From the NCBI RefSeq assembly GCF_034676705.1, contig NZ_JAUCBS010000013.1:2522501-2586500 (forward strand): a stretch of 64,000 bases of DNA, written 5' to 3'. The position numbers and the translations under genes are program-made. Positions 59,664 to 64,000 of this stretch are shown one piece after another. Position 1 is the first letter of the stretch. Each line of letters starts with the position of its first letter. This stretch comes from Gemmobacter sp. (GTDB lineage Bacteria; Pseudomonadota; Alphaproteobacteria; Rhodobacterales; Rhodobacteraceae). The notes beneath the pieces are model-generated. The model saw only the letters and a program-made list of their open reading frames with translations, ran no database searches and was not told where the DNA came from.

Positions 59664-60347
59664 ATGATCGAGGTTTCCAATCTTTCCAAGGCCTTTACCC
59701 TGCACAATCAGGGCGGCGCGGTCATTCCGGTGATGGCCGGGGCGCATCTGCGGGTGGCGCGCGGCGAATGTGTCGGGCTGGTCGGCCAGTCGGGTGCGGG
59801 CAAATCCACCCTGATGCGGATGGTCTATGGCAACTATCTGGCCGCCGGCGGGTCGATCCGGGTGGGCGGCACCGATGTGGCCACGGCCGAGCCGCGCGAG
59901 ATTGTCGCCCTGCGGCGCGAGGTGCTGGGCTATGTCAGCCAGTTCCTGCGCGTGGTGCCGCGTGTGCCGACGATTCAGGTGGTGGCCGAACCCTTGCTGC
60001 GGCTGGGTGTTCCGGCCGACACCGCGCGCGACCGGGCGGCCGGGCTGCTGGCGCGGCTGAACATTCCCGAACGGCTGTGGGGCCTGTCGCCCACCACATT
60101 CTCGGGCGGCGAACAGCAGCGGGTCAACATCGCGCGCGGCTTTGCCCATGGCTATCCCGCGCTGCTGCTGGATGAACCGACCGCCAGCCTCGATGCCACC
60201 AACCGCGAGGTGGTGCTGGATCTGATCGCCGAGGCCAAGGCACGCGGCGCCGCCATTCTGGGCATCTTCCACGACGAGGCGGCGCGCGCCCGGGTCTGCG
60301 ACCGGCTGGTGGATGTGACCGCCTTTACCCCGGCGAGGGCGGCATGA
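59664..60347 (+). CDS. phnL: Phosphonate C-P lyase system ATPase PhnL
   Basis: 227 residues. Walker A GLVGQSGAGKSTLMRMVYGN, GYVSQFLRVVPRVPTIQVVA (PhnL-specific Q-loop), signature FSGGEQQRVNIARGFAHGYP, Walker B LLLDEPTASLD, and GIFHDEAARARVCDRLVDV. It follows phnK by 3 bp and overlaps phnN by 4 bp. Confidence 0.95.
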   Translation: MIEVSNLSKAFTLHNQGGAVIPVMAGAHLRVARGECVGLVGQSGAGKSTLMRMVYGNYLAAGGSIRVGGTDVATAEPREIVALRREVLGYVSQFLRVVPRVPTIQVVAEPLLRLGVPADTARDRAAGLLARLNIPERLWGLSPTTFSGGEQQRVNIARGFAHGYPALLLDEPTASLDATNREVVLDLIAEAKARGAAILGIFHDEAARARVCDRLVDVTAFTPARAA

Positions 60348-60871
60348 GGCTGATCGCCGTTGTCGGGCCGTCGGGCGCGGGCAAGGATACGCTGATGGCG
60401 CTGGCCTGCGCCACCGATCCCGCCATCCGCGCCGCCCGCCGGGTGATCACCCGGCCCGCCGATGCCGGGGGCGAGGATTTCGAGGGCGTCAGCGAAGAGA
60501 TCTTTGCCGCGCGGGTCGCCGCCGGCGATTTCGCGCTGCACTGGCGGGCGCATGGGCTGGGCTATGGCATTCCGGCGGCCGAACTGGCGGGGGACGGAAC
60601 CGTGCTGTTCAACGCCTCGCGCGCGGTGCTGGTGCAGGCGGCGGACCTGGTCCCGGGGCTGCGGGTGGTGGTGGTGACGGCGCCTGCCGCCGTGCTGGCC
60701 GCCCGGCTGGCCGACCGCGCGCGCGAGGATACCGCCGATCAGGCCGCCCGACTGGCCCGCGCCGAATTCGCCCTGCCCGAGGGTCTGGATGTGGTGACGG
60801 TCTGCAACGATGCCAGCCCCGCCGAAGGGCTGACCCGCTTCATGGCCGCGCTTCAGCCGGAAAGGGTGTAG
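60344..60871 (+). CDS. phnN: Ribose 1,5-bisphosphokinase PhnN
   Basis: 175 residues with guanylate-kinase-like fold: AVVGPSGAGKDTLMALACAT (P-loop), RRVITRPADAGGEDFEGVSE and FALHWRAHGLGYGIPAAELA. Phosphorylates ribose 1,5-bisphosphate to PRPP, recycling the sugar of the C-P lyase product. Its end overlaps the converging DUF1045 gene by 19 bp. Confidence 0.94.
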   Translation: MRLIAVVGPSGAGKDTLMALACATDPAIRAARRVITRPADAGGEDFEGVSEEIFAARVAAGDFALHWRAHGLGYGIPAAELAGDGTVLFNASRAVLVQAADLVPGLRVVVVTAPAAVLAARLADRAREDTADQAARLARAEFALPEGLDVVTVCNDASPAEGLTRFMAALQPERV

Positions 60872-61524
60872 CGGTGGATCAGACGGAACAGGCCATCCTG
60901 ACACTCACCGAACAGGCACAGGCTGTCGATGCCAAAGGGCTGCGGCAGCACCGGCGCGAAATGCGCCGACAGGATCGCGGCGGCCTGCTTGGCCAGCGGC
61001 TCGGCCAGCCGGTCGGTCAGCGTCAGGTGAAAGCGGAACTCCTCCATCACATGGGGATAACCCCATTGATAGAGCAGCTCGCGCTGCCGCAGGCTCAGGC
61101 GTTCGGGGCGACGGCGGGCGATCTCCTCGGCCGTCAGGGGGGCGCGGAAGCGGTCCAGCCCCTTGACCACCTCGGCCGCCAGCGCGGCCAGCGGGGCCGT
61201 ATCGCCCTTGGGCACCAGCGCCAGGAAGCCGTGCAGATTGGCCAGCCGCAGGCCCAGCATCTGCACCGGGGCCAGCCTGGCGCACAGATCGGCCATGGCA
61301 TCGTGCAGCGCAGGCAGCGCGGCCCCGTCGGCCAGCCGGAACGGCGGCTTGACCGTGCCGTGAAAGCCATAGCGGCGCGGGTCGCGGGTGAGTGCCGCCG
61401 CCTCCAGCCCCAGGTCGGGCGGCACCAGATCGGCCCCCGTCACGGCATCCCGGCCCAGCCAATGGCTGGCGCGGTCCCAGAACTCCCCCGCCGGCGGGGC
61501 GTAATACACAGCGTAGCGTTTCAT
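60853..61524 (-). CDS. DUF1045 protein of the phosphonate cluster, 2H-phosphoesterase-like
   Basis: 223 residues beginning MKRYAVYYAPPAGEFWDRAS, the usual start of the TIGR03223 phosphonate-associated family (an ATG nine bases upstream is also possible). Two H-x-T motifs, YGFHGTVKPPF and FRFHLTLTDR, are spaced like the paired catalytic motifs of 2H phosphoesterases, which open cyclic phosphates. No phnP gene, whose product opens the cyclic ribose phosphate after C-P cleavage, is present, so this protein is a candidate substitute; that is inference. It is transcribed against the lyase operon and divergent from phnM. Confidence 0.82.
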   Translation of the reverse strand: MKRYAVYYAPPAGEFWDRASHWLGRDAVTGADLVPPDLGLEAAALTRDPRRYGFHGTVKPPFRLADGAALPALHDAMADLCARLAPVQMLGLRLANLHGFLALVPKGDTAPLAALAAEVVKGLDRFRAPLTAEEIARRRPERLSLRQRELLYQWGYPHVMEEFRFHLTLTDRLAEPLAKQAAAILSAHFAPVLPQPFGIDSLCLFGECQDGLFRLIHRYTLSG

Positions 61525-61554
61525 CAGATCCATGGCGCAGCGGTTAGCGGGCAA

Positions 61555-61585
61555 GTGTCACACGGACGTGACAGTCCGGTGTCAT
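61555..61585 (+). promoter_or_regulatory. TGTCA repeats upstream of phnM, possible Pho box
   Basis: TGTCAC-ACGGAC-GTGACA is a perfect inverted repeat (61556-61573), and GTGACAG-TCCG-GTGTCAT (61568-61585) resembles the 7-4-7 layout of a Pho box, with a good second half and a poor first half. It lies in the divergent gap between DUF1045 and phnM, 44 bases before phnM. PhoB control of C-P lyase genes is well known, but this match is marginal. Confidence 0.35.
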
Positions 61586-61628
61586 TCAGCCCGCCCATGC
61601 CCCGGACCGCAAGACAGGACGACCCCAG

Positions 61629-62771
61629 ATGACCGAAACCATCCTTGCCAATGCCGATATCGTCCTGCCGGGCGAAGTGATCCGCGGCACGATCCGGCTG
61701 TCGGGCGGCCAAATCGCCGCGATCGACCATGGCACGGGCGTGCCGAACGGCGCCATCGACTGCGGCGGCGATCTGGTGATGCCCGGCCTGATCGAGCTGC
61801 ACACCGACAACCTGGAACGCCACATGCAGCCCCGCCCGCGCGTGGACTGGCCGCATCTGCCCGCCATCGTCGCACATGATGCCGAACTGGCCAGCGTCGG
61901 CATCACCACCGTGTTCGATGCGCTGCGCGTGGGGTCGAACTTTTCCAGCTCGAATGCCGGCTATGGCGAATATGCCCGGGCGCTGGCCGATGAAATCCTG
62001 GCCCTGCGCGCGCAGGGCGCGCTTCGCATCAGCCATTTCCTGCACCTGCGGGCCGAGGTCTGTTCCGAAACCCTGGTCGAGGAAATGGCCAAGTTCGGCC
62101 CCGAAGACCGCATCGGCATCGTCAGCCTGATGGACCATACCCCCGGCCAGCGCCAGTTCCGCGACATTTCCAAGCTGCGCGATTACGTCATGGGCAAGCG
62201 CGGCCTGTCGGAACCGGAATTCGTTGATCACGTGACGAACCTTCAGGCCCTGCATGCCCGCGTCGGCGCCCTGCACGAGGCAACAGCGGTGGCCGAGGCG
62301 CGGCGCTATGGCGCGGTGCTGGCCAGCCACGACGATACGACGGCAGGTCAGGTCGCCACCTCGCAAGGGCATGGCGTGCGGTTCGCCGAATTCCCCACCA
62401 CGGTCGAGGCGGCGCAGGCCTGCCGCGATCAGGGCATCGGGGTGATGATGGGCGCGCCCAACCTGATCCGCGGCGGGTCGCATTCCGGCAACGTGGCGGC
62501 GGCCGATCTGGCCGGGGCGGATCTGCTGGACATCCTGTCGTCGGACTATGTGCCCTCGTCGCTCTTGTCGGCGGCGCTGGCGCTGGGGGACATCTGGGGC
62601 GACATGGCGCGCGGCATCGCCACCGTCACCGCCGCGCCGGCGGCGGCCGCAGGCCTGGCCGACCGTGGCCACCTGGCCCCGGGCGCGCGGGCCGATGTCG
62701 TCCGCGTGACCCGCATCGGCGATGCCGGCGCGGTGCGCGGCGTCTGGGTGCAGGGCAATCGCGTCGGCTGA
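61629..62771 (+). CDS. phnM: Alpha-D-ribose 1-methylphosphonate 5-triphosphate diphosphatase PhnM
   Basis: 380-residue amidohydrolase-fold enzyme that removes pyrophosphate from the triphosphate made by the core complex. GDLVMPGLIELHTDNLERHM then QPRPRVDWP is the PhnM signature, with histidines for the metals; SLMDHTPGQRQFRD, LASHDDTTAGQVATSQGHGV and GAPNLIRGGSHSGNVAAADL follow. Transcribed separately from phnG-N because the DUF1045 gene intervenes on the other strand. Confidence 0.95.
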   Translation: MTETILANADIVLPGEVIRGTIRLSGGQIAAIDHGTGVPNGAIDCGGDLVMPGLIELHTDNLERHMQPRPRVDWPHLPAIVAHDAELASVGITTVFDALRVGSNFSSSNAGYGEYARALADEILALRAQGALRISHFLHLRAEVCSETLVEEMAKFGPEDRIGIVSLMDHTPGQRQFRDISKLRDYVMGKRGLSEPEFVDHVTNLQALHARVGALHEATAVAEARRYGAVLASHDDTTAGQVATSQGHGVRFAEFPTTVEAAQACRDQGIGVMMGAPNLIRGGSHSGNVAAADLAGADLLDILSSDYVPSSLLSAALALGDIWGDMARGIATVTAAPAAAAGLADRGHLAPGARADVVRVTRIGDAGAVRGVWVQGNRVG

Positions 62772-62842
62772 CCGGCTTGCCCCGCGGCGCCGGGCATGCC
62801 CCCCTGCGGGGGCCAACCCAGCCCGACACAGCCCCGGCGCCA

Positions 62843-62920
62843 CTTGCTGCCCGCCACCGTAGCCCCAGCTACAGCCATGGCGTGGCAATCGCCGCCGGCG
62901 CGCGGCTGGTTTCGCTTTGA
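62843..62920 (+). pseudogene. Short RidA-like coding remnant cut by a palindromic element
   Basis: An open stretch of 25 codons includes SPSYSHGVAIAAGARLVS, similar to the N-terminal part of RidA-family proteins (Y-S-x-A-V-x-x-x-G-A-R-L-x-x-V-S-G-Q). Just where S-G-Q would follow, the left arm of the large inverted repeat begins and introduces a TGA. The similarity is short, so the call is tentative. No start codon or continuation is seen. Confidence 0.3.
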
Positions 62921-63097
62921 CCCAAATATCCTCGGGGGTGAATTGGCCGGCACGGCCAAGAGGGGGCAGACGGCCCCTTTCTTTCTTGCGGCGATCGAGG
63001 CTGGCCGGGGCAGAAGAAAGGGGGGCCGTCTGCCCCCCTCGGACCGGCCGGGGCCGGTCCTCACCCCCCGAGGATATTTGGGTCAAAGCGAAACCAG
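62906..63097. repeat. 192-bp nested inverted repeat, two facing hairpin/TATTT modules
   Basis: Outer arms 62906-62941 and 63061-63097 are complementary over about 36 bases except for one C/G-run indel; they contain AAATATCCTCGGGGG and CTTTGACCC. Inside, GGGGGCAGACGGCCCC (62962-62977) faces its complement near 63020-63037, and CTTTCTT (62981) faces AAGAAAG (63014). Extra hairpins TTGGCCGGCACGGCCAA (62943-62959) and GGACCGGCC-GG-GGCCGGTCC (63041-63060) lie between. It is a symmetrical fusion of two copies of the dispersed element in opposite orientation. Confidence 0.85.
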
Positions 63098-63118
63098 CAG
63101 GCCGGGGCGGGCGCGCCA

Positions 63119-63634
63119 TGGTCTGCCGTTCCATCGGGCAGCGCGCTGCAAGTGCCGGGGATTGCCGCGGGCCCCCGGGGCCGGCGCGTTGGGTGGTGCT
63201 GGTCGGGCAGCGGCGGATCTCGCGGGCGAGGCTGCGGCGGCTGGTGTGCCTGAACGCCAATGGCGGCAATATGCCGGTGCCGCAGTTGCTGTCGCGCAGC
63301 CTGCGGTTGGGCCATGACATGCCGGTGGTCACCGCCGGCCGGATCTCGACGGGATTTCCCGAAGGCGCAGTGTCGCCGCAGGAACGGCCGAGGGGATTGA
63401 TGGCGGGCCGATGGGGCGGCAGGCAATCAGGTGCGGCGCTGCTGCGCCCTGTCGGCGCTGGCGGGCGTGGTTTCCGGGCGATGCGCCGCGGCGCAATGCG
63501 ACGCGGTTCCCGCGGATATGCTGCCACCCGATGGCAAAGGTCAGCTATCATGCCCTATACGACATGAACGACGTGACATCCGACCAGACAGGGGCCTATG
63601 TGGCCTGCATGCGCGCCGCGATGCTGAAATTCTG
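63119..63634 (+). pseudogene. Degraded creatininase-family gene
   Basis: Fragments in different frames match the creatininase order: PSGSALQVPGIA (family G-S-A-L-E-H-x-G-x-x-G), then RRLVCLNANGGNMPVPQLLS (family R-R-I-x-L-x-N-G-H-G-G-N), then ISTGFPEGAVSPQE, and YHALYDMNDVTSDQTGA near the end. The metal-binding histidine of N-G-H-G-G-N is alanine and no continuous frame exists, so it is a decayed gene. It ends at the start of an ABC transporter gene; creatininase-family hydrolases often neighbour such importers. Confidence 0.5.
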
Positions 63635-64000
63635 ATGGAACCCGCCATGACTGCCCCAGCCCTGCGATTTGACAAGGTGTCGATGCACTATCCCGACGGC
63701 ACCGTGGCGCTGGACGGGGTGGATCTGACGCTGGCCCCGGGCGAATTCGTGTCGGTCGTCGGGCCGTCGGGCTGCGGCAAGTCCACGCTGCTGAAACTGG
63801 CCTCGGGGCTGGAGACGCATACGGCGGGCGAGATCTGGGTGGACCGGGCCAGTCTGGGCTATACGTTTCAGGATGCCACCCTGCTGCCCTGGCGCAGGGT
63901 GCTGCCCAATGTGGAGCTGCTGATGGAACTGCGCGGCGTGCCGGCCGCCGAACGCCGCCGGATCGCGCTGGAGCAGATCGAACTGGTCGGGCTGACGGGG
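63635..64000 (+). CDS. ABC transporter ATP-binding protein, nitrate/sulfonate/taurine type, N-terminal part
   Basis: 122 codons run off the window edge. MTAPALRFDKVSMHYPDGTV leads to Walker A SVVGPSGCGKSTLLKLASGL and the Q-loop LGYTFQDATLLPWRRVLPNV, the pattern of SsuB/TauB/NrtD-class ATPases. The start is either the ATG at 63635, overlapping the pseudogene stop (TGATG), or the ATG at 63647; ribosome sites are weak for both. Substrate unknown; permease and binding protein genes should lie to the right. Confidence 0.85.
   Translation, partial: MEPAMTAPALRFDKVSMHYPDGTVALDGVDLTLAPGEFVSVVGPSGCGKSTLLKLASGLETHTAGEIWVDRASLGYTFQDATLLPWRRVLPNVELLMELRGVPAAERRRIALEQIELVGLTG

Noticed and set aside
49600..62771. 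A prophage or integrated island border at the phn locus
   Set aside because: No integrase, tRNA end or direct repeats flank it, and codon usage looks like the rest of the window.

Overview
The window is about 64 kb of high-GC DNA with short intergenic gaps, ATGA-type gene overlaps and alphaproteobacterial marker genes: gcrA, the hemP-type small protein, hslVU, a rimI-tsaB pair, an nfuA-type gene and a GSI-type glnA behind glnB. Gene content and the dispersed repeats fit a member of the Rhodobacteraceae (Rhodobacter/Paracoccus-like). I cannot name the species. No rRNA, tRNA or CRISPR array is visible.

Layout. 1-7.4 kb is housekeeping: a class V aminotransferase fragment, hisI, an Fe-S scaffold gene, a 39-codon membrane peptide gene, a tusA-like gene, argF-argD, an HPP/CBS membrane protein, gcrA and a LuxR-type response regulator. 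7.5-13.9 kb is a dipeptide/oligopeptide ABC importer divergent from a dipeptidase. 13.9-17.7 kb has hemP behind a RirA-type operator, hslU and hslV separated by an opposite-strand Tat/WYL gene, an array of five tandem palindromes and an Lrp regulator. 17.8-22.8 kb is the assimilatory sulfate/siroheme cluster cobA-DUF2849-cysI-cysH-DUF934, followed by fpr. 22.75-25.5 kb is an IS landing site: an IS5-family element at the fpr stop codon, then an IS630-family element with a second IS5-family element inside its right part.

25.6-32.5 kb carries nnrD, glnB-glnA, a conserved hypothetical, a universal stress protein, a TIGR02186 protein and a frameshifted TSUP exporter. 32.7-37.3 kb is a BMP-type purine nucleoside/simple-sugar ABC importer whose binding-protein gene is also frameshifted. 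37.5-42.5 kb holds rimI, tsaB, nfuA, a 5-formyl-THF cyclo-ligase, mgtE and guanine deaminase. 42.5-49.5 kb is a TAXI-TRAP importer with DUF1850 and a DctB/DctD-like two-component system. 49.6-62.8 kb is a nearly complete phosphonate uptake and C-P lyase locus (phnC D E E, hexapeptide transferase, phnF, phnG H I, HAD, phnJ K L N, DUF1045, phnM). The last 1.2 kb is gene debris around a large nested inverted repeat, then the start of an ABC ATPase gene.

The most unusual feature is a family of modular palindromic repeats, not a new gene system. Copies combine a motif of the form CCCCC-G-(A/G)GG(A/G)TATTT with two or three strong hairpins. They sit between genes at about 2.4, 7.5, 14.3, 21.8, 25.6, 32.6, 54.3 and 63 kb. 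One copy lies in frame inside nnrD and the motif alone encodes the N-terminus of PhnK. A different alphaproteobacterial palindrome (CCCTCCCCC-CTTGT-GGGGGAGGG) has expanded phnI in frame.
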